Assembly: GCA_045636945.1 (NCBI GenBank)
Contig: JAZTYO010000009.1
Location: forward strand, 1 to 64,000
Source of the DNA: UMGS172 sp045636945
Lineage (GTDB): Bacteria > Bacillota > Clostridia > Oscillospirales > Acutalibacteraceae
DNA: 64,000 nt
Direction of reading: 5' to 3'
Part shown: positions 47,668 through 57,345 of the stretch, piece by piece
Layout: every line of letters starts with the position of its first letter
How positions within the stretch are numbered: position 1 is the first letter of the stretch
The notes under the pieces: generated by a model
Databases searched by the model: none
Told to the model about the DNA's origin: nothing
Seen by the model: only the letters and a program-made list of their open reading frames with translations
Program-made: the position numbers and the translations under genes

Positions 47668-50253
47668 TTATTCTTCTGTATTTTCAGTTTCTACCTCTTC
47701 GGTTTCGGGTTCGTCGGGTGCGCCAACGTCGCCTGCATCCGCATCGGCAGCCTCGGGATGGTCGGTAACCTCGTCGTTATCGTGGGTTGCGGTGGCAATG
47801 GAGAGAATCTTCTCACCCTGCTCTGCCTTAACTCGCATTACGCGAACGCCCTTTGCAGGACGTGTGAATCGGCTGATTTCCTCAACAGGAACACGGATGA
47901 TGATACCATTTGAGGTAATCATAATAATATCGTCCTCGTTATCAACCGCGATAATCTCGGCAACGTCACCATACTTTGCAACACGATAGTTGGTAATACC
48001 CTTACCGCCACGAGTCTGAGTGCGGTAATCGTCGAAGCTCGAAATTCGTCCGTAACCCGTTTCGGTAACGGTAAGAATCTCCTTACCCTCCTTAACGACC
48101 AGCATTCCGACAACCTCATCGCCCTCGCGGAGTCTGATAGCCCTTACTCCACGGGCAGTACGTCCCATTTCACGAGCATCATTCTCATTAAAGCGGATTG
48201 AGTAGCCCTTCTTGGTGGCAACCATAAGATCCTCGTCACCGTTTGTTCTGCAAACGTAGGCCAACTCGTCATCCTCGTCTATATTGATAGCAATAATACC
48301 CGTCTTTCGGACGTTCTTGAAGGCTTCGATAGAGGTACGCTTGATGGTACCGTTCTTGGTAATCATACATACGTAGAACGGATTATCAAGGTCAATCTTG
48401 CTGTCAATCGGCAGGATGTTGATAATCTTTTCTTCGGGCATAAGAGGGAGGATATTGACAATGTTAAGACCCTTACTTGTTCTGCTTCCCTCGGGAATCT
48501 CGTAAGCCTTGATTCGGTACAAACGGCCAAGGTTGGAGAACATCAGCACGTAGTCATGCGATGAGCAGGTAAACATATTTTCAACTATATCGCCCTCACG
48601 GGTAGTCATACCGGTGATACCCTTACCTCCTCTATGCTGAGTCGAGTAGGTATCGGATGGCAAACGCTTGATATAGCCCTCTACCGTCTTGGTGAGGATA
48701 CACTCCTCATTAGGAATAAGGTCTTCAATATCAACCTCACCCGAAACGGAGTTAATCTCGGTACGGCGGTCGTCGGCATATTTGTCACGAAGGTTGAGTG
48801 CCTCGGTCTTGACAATGTCGAGAACCTTTGAGTGGTCGGCAAGAATTTCCATACATTCCTTTATGAATGCCAACTTTTCAGCCAACTCGTCCTCAATCTT
48901 CTGCTTCTCCATACCTGCCAATTTACCCAACTGCATCTGAACGATGGCGGTGGTCTGAATATCGTCAAGACCAAAACGCTCGGATAAACGCTCCTTGGAT
49001 TCGGGGATGGTTTTGGAGTTGCGGATTATTGCAATAACCTCGTCGATAAAGTCGAGAGCAATCTTCAAACCCTCCAAAATGTGGGCTCTTTCCTGTGCTT
49101 TACGCATATCATAACGGGTTCTGCGTTCGATAATCTCACACTGGAAGTCGATATACTTCTCGAGCATCTCCTTGAGGGTCAAAACCTTGGGCTGACCGTC
49201 GACAAGTGCCAACAAAATAGCACCAAACGATGTCTGCAACTGGGTCATAGAATAGAGATGGTTGAGAACAACCTGCGGATTGGCGTCCTTTTTAAGGTCG
49301 ATAACGATTCTGATACCGCCGTCACGCTTGGAAGAATGGTCGACAACATCATCAATACCCTCTACCTTTTTCTCGGCAGCAAGGTCATAAATAGACTTAA
49401 CCAACTGCTTCTTATTGACACAGTAAGGAATCTCAGTTACAACGATTCTAAAACGACCGTTGCGGGTTTCCTCTATTTCGGTCTTTGAACGCATAACAAT
49501 CTTACCGCGACCCGTAGCGTAAGCAGCACGAATACCCGAACGACCCATAATTTGAGCACCTGTCGGGAAATCGGGACCTTTTATAAACTGACAAATTTCG
49601 TCAAGACCTGCCTCAGGCTTGTCAATAAGCAGGCACATTGCATCAATAACCTCACCGAGGTTATGAGGCGGAATGTTGGTTGCCATACCGACGGCAATAC
49701 CCATAGAGCCGTTGACAAGTAAGTTCGGGAATCTTGCCGGCAAAACGGTAGGCTCTTTAAGACGGTCGTCATAGTTAGGTGCAAACTCAACGGTATCCTT
49801 TTCGATATCGTCAAGCATATGGGTCGAAATTTTGCTCATACGTGACTCGGTATATCGGTATGCAGCGGCAGGATAGCCGTCAATCGAACCGAAATTTCCG
49901 TGACCGTCGACCATAGGATATCTCATCGAGAAGTCCTGTGCCATACGTACCATAGCATCATAAACAGATGCGTCACCGTGAGGATGGTAACGACCCAAAA
50001 CCGTGCCAACGGTATCAGCACACTTACGGTATGCCTTATCGGGGGTAAGGTTGTTTTCATACATTGTGTAAAGTATACGGCGGTGAACGGGCTTGAAGCC
50101 ATCACGAACGTCGGGCAAAGCACGGCTGACAAGAACCGAAACCGAGTACTGCAAAAAGCTGTTTCTTACCTCGTCGGTTATTTCAACGGGAAGTATCGTT
50201 TGTTCCGAGTCGTCTAAAAACGCCTGGTCGGAAGCCTTTTTTTCTTCACTCAT
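47668..50253 (-). CDS. gyrA: DNA gyrase subunit A
   Basis: 861 residues. The breakage-reunion domain has the catalytic Tyr124 in AAAYRYTESRM. The QRDR reads GRYHPHGDASVYDAMVRMAQ, with Ala95 where E. coli has Ser83 and Asp99 equal to Asp87. The C-terminal beta-pinwheel has the GyrA box QTRGGKGI (near 783) and earlier QHRGGKGITG repeats. The tail past 820 is acidic (DADAGDVGAPDEPETEEVET). With GyrB it introduces negative supercoils. Order gyrB-ycxB-like-gyrA, leftwards from the origin. Confidence 0.97.
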   Translation of the reverse strand: MSEEKKASDQAFLDDSEQTILPVEITDEVRNSFLQYSVSVLVSRALPDVRDGFKPVHRRILYTMYENNLTPDKAYRKCADTVGTVLGRYHPHGDASVYDAMVRMAQDFSMRYPMVDGHGNFGSIDGYPAAAYRYTESRMSKISTHMLDDIEKDTVEFAPNYDDRLKEPTVLPARFPNLLVNGSMGIAVGMATNIPPHNLGEVIDAMCLLIDKPEAGLDEICQFIKGPDFPTGAQIMGRSGIRAAYATGRGKIVMRSKTEIEETRNGRFRIVVTEIPYCVNKKQLVKSIYDLAAEKKVEGIDDVVDHSSKRDGGIRIVIDLKKDANPQVVLNHLYSMTQLQTSFGAILLALVDGQPKVLTLKEMLEKYIDFQCEIIERRTRYDMRKAQERAHILEGLKIALDFIDEVIAIIRNSKTIPESKERLSERFGLDDIQTTAIVQMQLGKLAGMEKQKIEDELAEKLAFIKECMEILADHSKVLDIVKTEALNLRDKYADDRRTEINSVSGEVDIEDLIPNEECILTKTVEGYIKRLPSDTYSTQHRGGKGITGMTTREGDIVENMFTCSSHDYVLMFSNLGRLYRIKAYEIPEGSRTSKGLNIVNILPLMPEEKIINILPIDSKIDLDNPFYVCMITKNGTIKRTSIEAFKNVRKTGIIAINIDEDDELAYVCRTNGDEDLMVATKKGYSIRFNENDAREMGRTARGVRAIRLREGDEVVGMLVVKEGKEILTVTETGYGRISSFDDYRTQTRGGKGITNYRVAKYGDVAEIIAVDNEDDIIMITSNGIIIRVPVEEISRFTRPAKGVRVMRVKAEQGEKILSIATATHDNDEVTDHPEAADADAGDVGAPDEPETEEVETENTEE

Positions 50254-50276
50254 TTTCTAATTTCCTTTCTTTAACT

Positions 50277-50795
50277 TCACAGAAGATATTTTCTGACCAA
50301 ATCAGCATCCTCGGGGGATATTGCCTCTTTAGGAATGACGAGTTTTTTCTCGCCTGCGGTCAGAAGGTAGATATCTTCACTGCTCTTAATTAAGAAATCG
50401 CCACGGGACAAAGCCTGTTCTTCCTCGTTGCCGAAGATATAAGAAATACCGTTTGGGTTGATAAACACCTTATATTCGGTTCCGTCGGAGATTGCATTAA
50501 TGTTGCTTTTGATAATCTTGTTTCCGCCAAGCCATGTGACTGCGATAAAAACAAGGCTTATCACAATAAAAGCAATGCTTGTGTAAAGCATATAGTTTTT
50601 GTTTACTATCGGGTCGGATTCACTTGTCAGCGTGGTATAAATATTGAATCCGAATAACAAAATGATAATGGCAAAACAAATTGTGGTGTTGCGATTGCGT
50701 TCAAAACGTTTTTTCTTTTCTCCCGAAAGCTCATAAGCCTTTTCGGCGTGCTTTTTCGACAAAGAATACTTTAATTCTACTATTTTTTCACTCAT
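50277..50795 (-). CDS. two-TM membrane protein with YcxB-like C-terminal domain
   Basis: 172 residues. TM segments at about 38-57 and 70-91 are followed by a soluble part with YKVFINPNGISYIFGNEEEQ and LTAGEKKLVIPKEAI, the PH-like pattern of YcxB proteins. Function unknown. It overlaps nothing: it ends 23 bases before gyrA and starts 9 bases after gyrB, so it is co-transcribed with the gyrase genes, an uncommon insertion between them. Confidence 0.65.
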   Translation of the reverse strand: MSEKIVELKYSLSKKHAEKAYELSGEKKKRFERNRNTTICFAIIILLFGFNIYTTLTSESDPIVNKNYMLYTSIAFIVISLVFIAVTWLGGNKIIKSNINAISDGTEYKVFINPNGISYIFGNEEEQALSRGDFLIKSSEDIYLLTAGEKKLVIPKEAISPEDADLVRKYLL

Positions 50796-50804
50796 ACAGT
50801 CACC

Positions 50805-52742
50805 TTAAATATCGAGGTCCTGCACAAACTGTGCATTTTCTTCGATAAACAACTTTCTGGGCTCAACGTCCTCACCCATAAGCATTGAGAATGTTTCGTC
50901 TGCTCTTGCAGCATCCTCCATAGTGACCTTGAGCATAGTACGTGTTGCAGGGTCCATAGTGGTTTCCCACAGCTGCTCGGGGTCCATCTCACCAAGACCT
51001 TTGTATCGCTGAATGTCGGCCGAACCGCCCATTTCCTCAATATACATATCTCTTTCCTCATCCGAAAAGGCATATTTATGAACCTTACCCTTGGAAATCT
51101 TGAACAATGGCGGTTGTGCAAGATAGATATGACCCGTTTCGATAAGCTCAGGCATATATCTGAAGAAGAAGGTAAGCAACAAAACTCTGATATGACTTCC
51201 GTCGACGTCGGCATCGGCCATAATGATTATCTTATTGTAACGGAGCTTTTCTATGTTAAAGTTTTCGGCAATGCCTGTACCCAAAGCAACAACAACGGGA
51301 GTAAGCTTTTCGTTACCGTAGACCTTATCCACTCTTGCCTTTTCAACGTTGAGCATTTTACCCCACAAAGGAAGGATTGCCTGATAGGTACTGTTTCTTC
51401 CGTCGTTAGCCGAGCCGCCTGCAGAATCTCCCTCTACTATAAATATCTCGGTTTTACTTGCGTCGTCCGAGATACAGTCGGTCAATTTTTCGGGCATTCT
51501 CACCTTATTACCGATGCTTGCCTTACTTCTTTGCATATCGCGAGCTTTTTGAGCTGCCTCACGTGCATTGGAAGATGCAATCGACTTATCAAGAATAATC
51601 TTAGCCTCGGCAGGATGGTCCTCAAGGTATTCGTTCAGCTTGGTTGCAACAAGGTTGTTTACCAAGGTGGTCATCGAGGTGTTTCCGAGCTTAGCCTTGG
51701 TCTGGCTTTCAAACTGTGCATCGGTCAATTTTACGCTTACAACTGCGATAAGACCCTCGTTTATATCCTCACTCTTGAGGTTGTTATCGGCATCCTTCAA
51801 GAACTTGAAGTTACGTCCGTATTTATTGATGGTACGTGCAAGGCTGTTTTTAAATGCCTGCTCGTGAGTACCGCCGTCTACCGTATGAATGGTATTGGCA
51901 AACGACAAAATTTTGGTGTCATAGCCGGTACTCCAAAGGAAGGCAACCTCTGCCGACGAGTCACCGCTTGTGGTTGAAAGATAAATAACGTCGTTGTTAA
52001 GACGTTCCTTCTTACCGCCCGAAAGAATAAACTCAACGTAGGACTTGATACCACCTTCAAAATGAAGGTCGGTAGTAACCTCTTCTCGGTCGGTTCTTTT
52101 ATCGGTCAAAACAACGCGGATACCTGCATTAAGGAATGCCTGCTCACGAAGACGGGCTAACAAAATGTCGTAATCATATTCGGTAGTATCGGTGAAAATA
52201 TCGGGGTCGGGCTTGAAGGTAACCGAGGTACCTGTTTCGTTGGTATCACCTATTATCTCAAGCTCGGTTGCAATATTACCCTTTTCATATCTCTGATGAT
52301 AAATATGTTTTCCATCCTTGACCTCTACCTCAAGCCAACTTGACAAAGCATTAACTACTGAAGCACCCACACCGTGCAAACCGCCGGAAACTTTATATCC
52401 GCTTCCGCCAAACTTACCGCCTGCGTGCAGGATAGTAAATACGACCGTTACGGTGGGTATACCCTTTTGAGGGTTAATACCAACGGGAATTCCGCGTCCG
52501 TTGTCGGTTACGCGAATAATACCGTCGTCAAGAAGGTCCACCGTAATCTTGTCACAATAGCCTGCCAAGGCCTCATCTATAGAGTTGTCGACGATTTCGT
52601 AAACAAGGTGGTGCAGACCACGTTCTCCGGTTGAGCCGATATACATACCCGGTCTTTTTCTGACCGCTTCAAGTCCTTCAAGTACCTGTATTGAATTTTC
52701 GTCATAATTTTCGGTTACAGGTGTTGTGATGTCGTTACTCAT
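50805..52742 (-). CDS. gyrB: DNA gyrase subunit B
   Basis: 645 residues, RBS AAAAGGAG. GHKL ATPase motifs: YEIVDNSIDEALAG, DNGRGIPVGI and GGLHGVGASVVNAL. The TOPRIM domain has EGDSAGGSANDGR (about 430) and ADADVDGSHIRVLL (about 505). The C-terminal DIQRYKGLGEMDPEQLWETT is the GyrA-binding end typical of short Gram-positive GyrB. Placed after recF and remB as in most Firmicutes origins. Confidence 0.97.
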   Translation of the reverse strand: MSNDITTPVTENYDENSIQVLEGLEAVRKRPGMYIGSTGERGLHHLVYEIVDNSIDEALAGYCDKITVDLLDDGIIRVTDNGRGIPVGINPQKGIPTVTVVFTILHAGGKFGGSGYKVSGGLHGVGASVVNALSSWLEVEVKDGKHIYHQRYEKGNIATELEIIGDTNETGTSVTFKPDPDIFTDTTEYDYDILLARLREQAFLNAGIRVVLTDKRTDREEVTTDLHFEGGIKSYVEFILSGGKKERLNNDVIYLSTTSGDSSAEVAFLWSTGYDTKILSFANTIHTVDGGTHEQAFKNSLARTINKYGRNFKFLKDADNNLKSEDINEGLIAVVSVKLTDAQFESQTKAKLGNTSMTTLVNNLVATKLNEYLEDHPAEAKIILDKSIASSNAREAAQKARDMQRSKASIGNKVRMPEKLTDCISDDASKTEIFIVEGDSAGGSANDGRNSTYQAILPLWGKMLNVEKARVDKVYGNEKLTPVVVALGTGIAENFNIEKLRYNKIIIMADADVDGSHIRVLLLTFFFRYMPELIETGHIYLAQPPLFKISKGKVHKYAFSDEERDMYIEEMGGSADIQRYKGLGEMDPEQLWETTMDPATRTMLKVTMEDAARADETFSMLMGEDVEPRKLFIEENAQFVQDLDI

Positions 52743-52815
52743 TTTTTTCTCCTTTTTAAAAGGTTATTTGTTTTTAATAAAAGGTCGTCGTTGGTGCCGA
52801 CCAAACAATAAAAAA

Positions 52816-53088
52816 TTAAAATACCATTCTTTTTGAAACTGCTCTTTTTTGCAGTGTGGTGGGTGAAATCTGCGAAATATAAACCTTTAATTTACCATTT
52901 TCATTGCATATTACAAATGATTTTGGCAATTCGTAAGAAACGTTGATTACGTTACCTTTTTTCTCAGAAAAATTTAAAAAATCTCTTGTAGGTTTTGATA
53001 CAGTTGAGGTGTCCATATCAAAAATTCCTAAAATTTCAGAGGTTTTTACAACGGTGTCCTGACCTAAGTGTAAATAGATAACTCTCAC
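52816..53088 (-). CDS. remB: RemB/YaaB-like DUF370 regulator
   Basis: 90 residues. YLHLGQDTVVKTSEILGIFD, TSTVSKPTRDFLN and INVSYELPKSFVIC are the conserved strands of DUF370 proteins. In Bacillus, RemA and RemB are needed for matrix gene expression; the copy between recF and gyrB is RemB (YaaB). The present window also carries a TasA-like locus, so a regulatory link is thinkable but not shown. Confidence 0.88.
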   Translation of the reverse strand: MRVIYLHLGQDTVVKTSEILGIFDMDTSTVSKPTRDFLNFSEKKGNVINVSYELPKSFVICNENGKLKVYISQISPTTLQKRAVSKRMVF

Positions 53089-53102
53089 CTCTTTTTAAGG
53101 GT

Positions 53103-54179
53103 TTAATCTTCTATCAATTTTCCGTTTTCGATTTTAAAAATCTTACCGTCCAAAAGACCTTGGGTATTTGCAATATCACAGCAAGTTAAAAATACCTGAC
53201 GACCCTTTATATGGTTCAAAATATAGTTTTGACGGGTTATATCAAGTTCACTCATAACGTCGTCGAGTAATGCTACGGGCATTTTACCGGTAATTTCGTT
53301 TATCACGGCCGATTCACTTAATTTCAAAGCCAACGCAGCTGAACGCTTTTGACCCTGCGAGCCAAAAGACCTTGCCGAAATATCATTTATTTTGATATTA
53401 AGGTCGTCACGGTGAGGACCTATCGAGGTTGTAAGTGTCTGCATATCCTCTTTTCTGGAAGTTTTTAATAAGTTCAAAAAATCTTCCTCTGAATCCCCTG
53501 CCGTGGTTTCATATTCGGCTGAAATTTCCTCTTTACCCTCGGACAAACCGCAATATATTTCGGGCAGATATTTATTTATTGCCTCAATGTATTTTTTTCG
53601 GTAACTTATTATCTCACTTCCGGTAACAGCCAATTCTTTTTCAAAATCTTCAATAAATTCCTCCATATTTGGATTGAATTTAAGGTTTTTTAAAATTGAA
53701 TTACGCTGGTCAAGTGCCTTGAAATACCGCCTTGAAATACTTATATATTTTGGATAAAGCTGACACAAACAGGTGTCCATAAATTTTCTTCTGAATTGAG
53801 GCCCGTCTTTTATGATATTAAGGTCATTCGGTGAAAAAATAATGGCATATAGCTTTCCTGCAATAGCCGAAGCCAAGCCCTGCTCTACCCCGTTCAAAAT
53901 CGCAGTTCTTGATTTTTCAATCTCAATAACACAATCCTGCTCTCGGTCATCGTCATAAAAATAAAGTTTAATCTTAGCCTTTTCACAACCAAACCTTTTA
54001 AGTTCGCTGTCCTTTGAGCCTCGAAAACTTTTAGCACCCGTAAAAAGCCATAAGCTTTCCAAAATATTAGTTTTTCCTTGAGCATTCTGACCGAAAATAA
54101 TGTTCATTCCGTCACAGAATTCTAAAACCTCGTTTTCAAAGTTTCTGAAATTCTGAAGCTCTAATCTTTTAAAGGTCAT
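53103..54179 (-). CDS. recF: DNA replication and repair protein RecF
   Basis: 358 residues. Walker A FGQNAQGKTN (31-40) is followed by LESLWLFTGAKSFRGSKDSE. The ABC-type signature is RSFGSQGQKRSAALAL near 271 and Walker B is PVALLDDVMSELD near 305. RecF binds gapped DNA and recruits RecOR. Starts directly at the stop of yaaA. Confidence 0.95.
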   Translation of the reverse strand: MTFKRLELQNFRNFENEVLEFCDGMNIIFGQNAQGKTNILESLWLFTGAKSFRGSKDSELKRFGCEKAKIKLYFYDDDREQDCVIEIEKSRTAILNGVEQGLASAIAGKLYAIIFSPNDLNIIKDGPQFRRKFMDTCLCQLYPKYISISRRYFKALDQRNSILKNLKFNPNMEEFIEDFEKELAVTGSEIISYRKKYIEAINKYLPEIYCGLSEGKEEISAEYETTAGDSEEDFLNLLKTSRKEDMQTLTTSIGPHRDDLNIKINDISARSFGSQGQKRSAALALKLSESAVINEITGKMPVALLDDVMSELDITRQNYILNHIKGRQVFLTCCDIANTQGLLDGKIFKIENGKLIED

Positions 54180-54388
54180 TATTTTATAACCTTTAAAGCC
54201 TGACCGTTGAAGCTTACTACCTCTCCGCCACGAAGCTTTTTACCTCGCATAGTACAGATTTCTCCGTCTACCGAAACAAGTCCATCCTGAATTACAGCCT
54301 TAGCCATTCCGCCTGTACCTAAAATGCCTGCAAACTTCAAAAAGTCGTCAAGCTTGATATATTCTGTATAAATCTTTACTTCTTCCAT
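54179..54388 (-). CDS. yaaA: S4-domain RNA-binding protein YaaA
   Basis: 69 residues. KLDDFLKFAGILGTGGMAKA, VSVDGEICTMRGKKLRGGEV form a single S4 domain. It overlaps dnaN by one base and recF by one base. This dnaN-yaaA-recF order is standard in Firmicutes. Confidence 0.93.
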   Translation of the reverse strand: MEEVKIYTEYIKLDDFLKFAGILGTGGMAKAVIQDGLVSVDGEICTMRGKKLRGGEVVSFNGQALKVIK

Positions 54389-55494
54389 TATTCTGCCTTC
54401 AATCTCATAGGCATAACCATATAAATAAAGTCATCGCCTTCTTCAGGTAACAAAATTACTGATGCAAACGAACCATTAAAGTTCATAACTGCCTTTTCAC
54501 ATTCACAAGCCTTCAATGCATCAAGCAAGAAACGGTTATTAATACCTATTTCAAAGGTATCACCCTTAACCTCTGCCGAATACGAGTCGGTAGCACGTCC
54601 CAAAGCAGTAGCACAAGAAAAAATAATTTCCTCTGCATCAATCTTACATCTCATCGGAGTTTTCAACTGGTCGTTGATAATGAGTGAAATTCTTTCAATG
54701 GTTGAAGCCATTGCTTTGGTATTTACGTTAACAGTGGTTGAAAATGCAGAGGGCATAATCTTCTTATATTCGATAAACTCACCCTCTATTTTGCGGGAAA
54801 CAATTGAATAACCGTCAATACACATAGCAACGTGACGGCGACCAACAAAAAATTCTATATTTTCTTCATCTTCTTTTATAATTTTTACAGCCTCACCGAT
54901 GGTTTTGGCTGAGATTACAAAGTTTATTTTCTTGCCAAGATTCAGCATTTGTTTTCTGACAGCCATTCTGTAACCGTCAACACCGATAACCTTTACGTTA
55001 TCCTCTTCTATATCAAACAAAAGACCGGTAAGAACGGGCTTCTGTGCATCGGCCTGAGCCGTTGCAAATATAGTCTGACGAACCATGTCTTTTAAGGTTT
55101 CGCAAGGAAATACCAATCTCTCGCAATCATCAACGGTCGGCATCTCGGGGAAATCTTGTGCAGGCATACCCATAATATCGAACATTGTAGAACCACTTTT
55201 TATCTTACATACAAGACGGTCGTTGACCTCAAAGGAAACGGTTTCACCGTTCATACTTCTTAAAATATCACCAAGCAGTTTTGCTTTGAAAACAATGCTT
55301 CCTTCTTCGGCGCAGGTGATATCGATAGTCTTTGTCATACCTATTTCAAGGTTGTATGCCATCATTTTAAGACCGTCAGGTGTTGCGGTCATATGGATTC
55401 CCTCTAAAACAGGAAATGTTGCCTTGGTTGCAACGGCACGGGAAAGGTTCATAACTGCTTCGCATAATTTTTCTCGGTTTACTAAAAATCGCAT
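54388..55494 (-). CDS. dnaN: DNA polymerase III sliding clamp beta
   Basis: 368 codons from ATG 55494, which follows GGGAGGAA; the open frame to 55527 is not used. MRFLVNREKLCEAVMNLSRA opens domain 1. GLLFDIEEDNVKVIGVDGYRMA marks domain 2, and the end FIYMVMPMRL matches the family's typical P-M-R-L finish. The clamp is the processivity factor of the replisome. It is the first gene left of the origin region. Confidence 0.96.
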   Translation of the reverse strand: MRFLVNREKLCEAVMNLSRAVATKATFPVLEGIHMTATPDGLKMMAYNLEIGMTKTIDITCAEEGSIVFKAKLLGDILRSMNGETVSFEVNDRLVCKIKSGSTMFDIMGMPAQDFPEMPTVDDCERLVFPCETLKDMVRQTIFATAQADAQKPVLTGLLFDIEEDNVKVIGVDGYRMAVRKQMLNLGKKINFVISAKTIGEAVKIIKEDEENIEFFVGRRHVAMCIDGYSIVSRKIEGEFIEYKKIMPSAFSTTVNVNTKAMASTIERISLIINDQLKTPMRCKIDAEEIIFSCATALGRATDSYSAEVKGDTFEIGINNRFLLDALKACECEKAVMNFNGSFASVILLPEEGDDFIYMVMPMRLKAE

Positions 55495-55530
55495 TTTTAA
55501 TAATTCCTCCCAATATATATTTATCAAAAA

Positions 55531-55748
55531 ATAGTAGTAGTAGTAGAGGATGTGAAATTGTTAATAACCTTCACAACCCTTAATATAAAGCCAAAAATTG
55601 CATCAAAAATTATCTACAAGATTTTAACAATTTTGTTAATAAAAATCGATATTTTACTGTTTTAAACAATCTTGTTAATAACTACCTGTTAAAACATGTT
55701 GAAATGTGGATATTTTTAGGTTGTTATGTTAACAAATGTAACCTAAGG
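55531..55748. other. oriC: chromosomal replication origin region (oriC), dnaA-dnaN intergenic
   Basis: An AT-rich 220-bp gap between dnaA and dnaN. TTATCTACA (55610-55618) and TGTGGATAT (55705-55713) are each one base from the DnaA box. TTGTTAATAA occurs three times (55558, 55633, 55672). At the dnaN side five TAG triplets in a row (55532-55546) look like a DnaA-trio, the element onto which DnaA extends during opening in Bacillus. Part of the origin may also lie upstream of dnaA. Confidence 0.75.
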
Positions 55749-57053
55749 TCAGGATTGGATGTTTTTGATGATATCTTCTACCAATCTCTTTTCACTTTCG
55801 TTCTCTTTTAAGATATTTTTAATTTTCTCGACAGTGTAGAGAACTGTAGTATGGTCTTTGTTAAACTTTTTGCCAATTTCTGTCGAAGAAAGTGACATTA
55901 CCTGTGCCACAATGTACATTGATATCTGACGAGCGTAGGCAATATCGGCATTCTTTTTACGGGAATAAATATCATCAGGCTCGACATTATAAGTTCTTGA
56001 AACCTCAACTACAATCTTATCAACCGTGATAGGCTCCTTAAATTCTTCGCTTACAACATCGCGTATGTAACGCTGAATTAAGGATATCGTAAGTTTACCG
56101 CCGTCAACCGTGACAAATGCCTTGAGTTTTTTGATAATTCCTTCTAACTGACGGACGTTGGTTTTGATAGACTCGGCAATGAGGAAAAGTATGTCGTCGT
56201 CTATCTCAAGCTCAAGTTGTTCAGCCTTGTTTTTTAGGATGCTTACACGGGTTTCAAACTCAGGAGGTTGCATATCGGCCATCATACCGCTTTCAAGTCT
56301 TGACCTGATTCTTTCCTCAAGAGTTTTAATTTCTTTCGGAGGACGGTCGGACGTGACGACAATCTGACGTTCGGGATAAAGTGCATTAAAAGTGTTGAAA
56401 AATTCTTCTTGAGCCTGTTCTTTACCGGCAATGAAGTGAATATCGTCTATAAGCAAAACGTCGACTGAACGGAATTTATCGTGGAAAATATCGGTAGTCT
56501 GATTACGGATGGCCTGAATCAATTCATTTGCAAACTGTTCACCGCGAAGGAAAAGAATTTTTTTCTCGGGAAAATTCTTTTCAATATGGTTTTTAATGGC
56601 CAGCATAAGGTGGGTTTTGCCAACTCCCGAGTTTCCGTAAAGGAACAGAGGATTGTACTGATTCATATAAGGGTTGTTGGCAACTGCCAAAGCCGAAGCA
56701 TGAGCAATATGGTTTGACGGACCTACTACAAATCTGTCAAAGGTATAACCGTCATCGGCATTGCCATAAAAGTTTGCAACCATTTTTTCTTCCTCGGTGC
56801 GGACGACAACCTCAACGGTCATAGGTAGACCTGAAACCTCCTCGCAGGATTTTTCGAGAAGTTTTTTGTAATAACCGTCGACCGTTTTCTTAATATAGAC
56901 ACTGTTGGTTTCAAGCGTCAGAACACCGTCGTTGTCCGAAATCGGAACAAGGTCTACAATCCAGGCTTTAAGACCTACCTCGGAAATTTTTTCGGTTTCT
57001 TTACAATCCTCACAGATTCTTTCCCAAAGATCCGTTATGGAATTTATAGGCAT
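55749..57053 (-). CDS. dnaA: replication initiator DnaA
   Basis: 434 residues from ATG 57053 (RBS GGAAGGAAG); the open frame to 57152 has no RBS. Domain I is about 1-80. Walker A GNSGVGKTHL lies near 142, Walker B LLIDDIHFI near 207, and sensor RIRSRLESGMMADMQ near 265. Domain IV ends with KKFNKDHTTVLYTVEKI, the DnaA-box-reading signature. DnaA may also regulate its own gene, since box-like sequences lie between it and dnaN. Confidence 0.97.
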   Translation of the reverse strand: MPINSITDLWERICEDCKETEKISEVGLKAWIVDLVPISDNDGVLTLETNSVYIKKTVDGYYKKLLEKSCEEVSGLPMTVEVVVRTEEEKMVANFYGNADDGYTFDRFVVGPSNHIAHASALAVANNPYMNQYNPLFLYGNSGVGKTHLMLAIKNHIEKNFPEKKILFLRGEQFANELIQAIRNQTTDIFHDKFRSVDVLLIDDIHFIAGKEQAQEEFFNTFNALYPERQIVVTSDRPPKEIKTLEERIRSRLESGMMADMQPPEFETRVSILKNKAEQLELEIDDDILFLIAESIKTNVRQLEGIIKKLKAFVTVDGGKLTISLIQRYIRDVVSEEFKEPITVDKIVVEVSRTYNVEPDDIYSRKKNADIAYARQISMYIVAQVMSLSSTEIGKKFNKDHTTVLYTVEKIKNILKENESEKRLVEDIIKNIQS

Positions 57054-57248
57054 TTTTTTCTTCCTTCCTTTTTGAAATTCGTAAATTATTTTAAAGTTTT
57101 TAACAAAAATTATATAGAGTGTTGAAAACTGTTTTGGTATGCATATATCCATCTAAAATTTTACCATAAATTTTAGAATTTTGCAAGGAAAAATCACATT
57201 AAAATGTACGTGAAATTAACCAATTTTAAAGCTAACTTTTATACAATT

Positions 57249-57282
57249 TTTCATATATAATAATTTATTATTATATATGAAA
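57249..57282. repeat. 15-bp AT palindrome upstream of dnaA
   Basis: TTTCATATATAATAA (57249-57263) pairs perfectly with 57268-57282. The gap between dnaA and the TtcA-like gene (57054-57345) holds this palindrome, a terminator and otherwise AT-rich sequence with no ORF. It could be a dnaA control site or an easily melted origin part. Confidence 0.45.
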
Positions 57283-57313
57283 TTTTTTTGGAATCAAACT
57301 GTAAAAATAAAGC

Positions 57314-57343
57314 AAAAAAACCACCTCGAAAGGTGGTTTTTTT
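57314..57343 (-). terminator. intrinsic terminator after the TtcA-like gene
   Basis: ACCACCT and AGGTGGT with A- and T-runs on either side, 2-3 bases beyond the stop at 57346. Works on both strands. Confidence 0.85.
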
Positions 57344-57345
57344 AT

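Noticed and set aside
51078..51977. 299-codon ORF antisense to gyrB
   Set aside because: Shadow of the highly conserved gyrB frame; Cys- and Leu-rich without a family.
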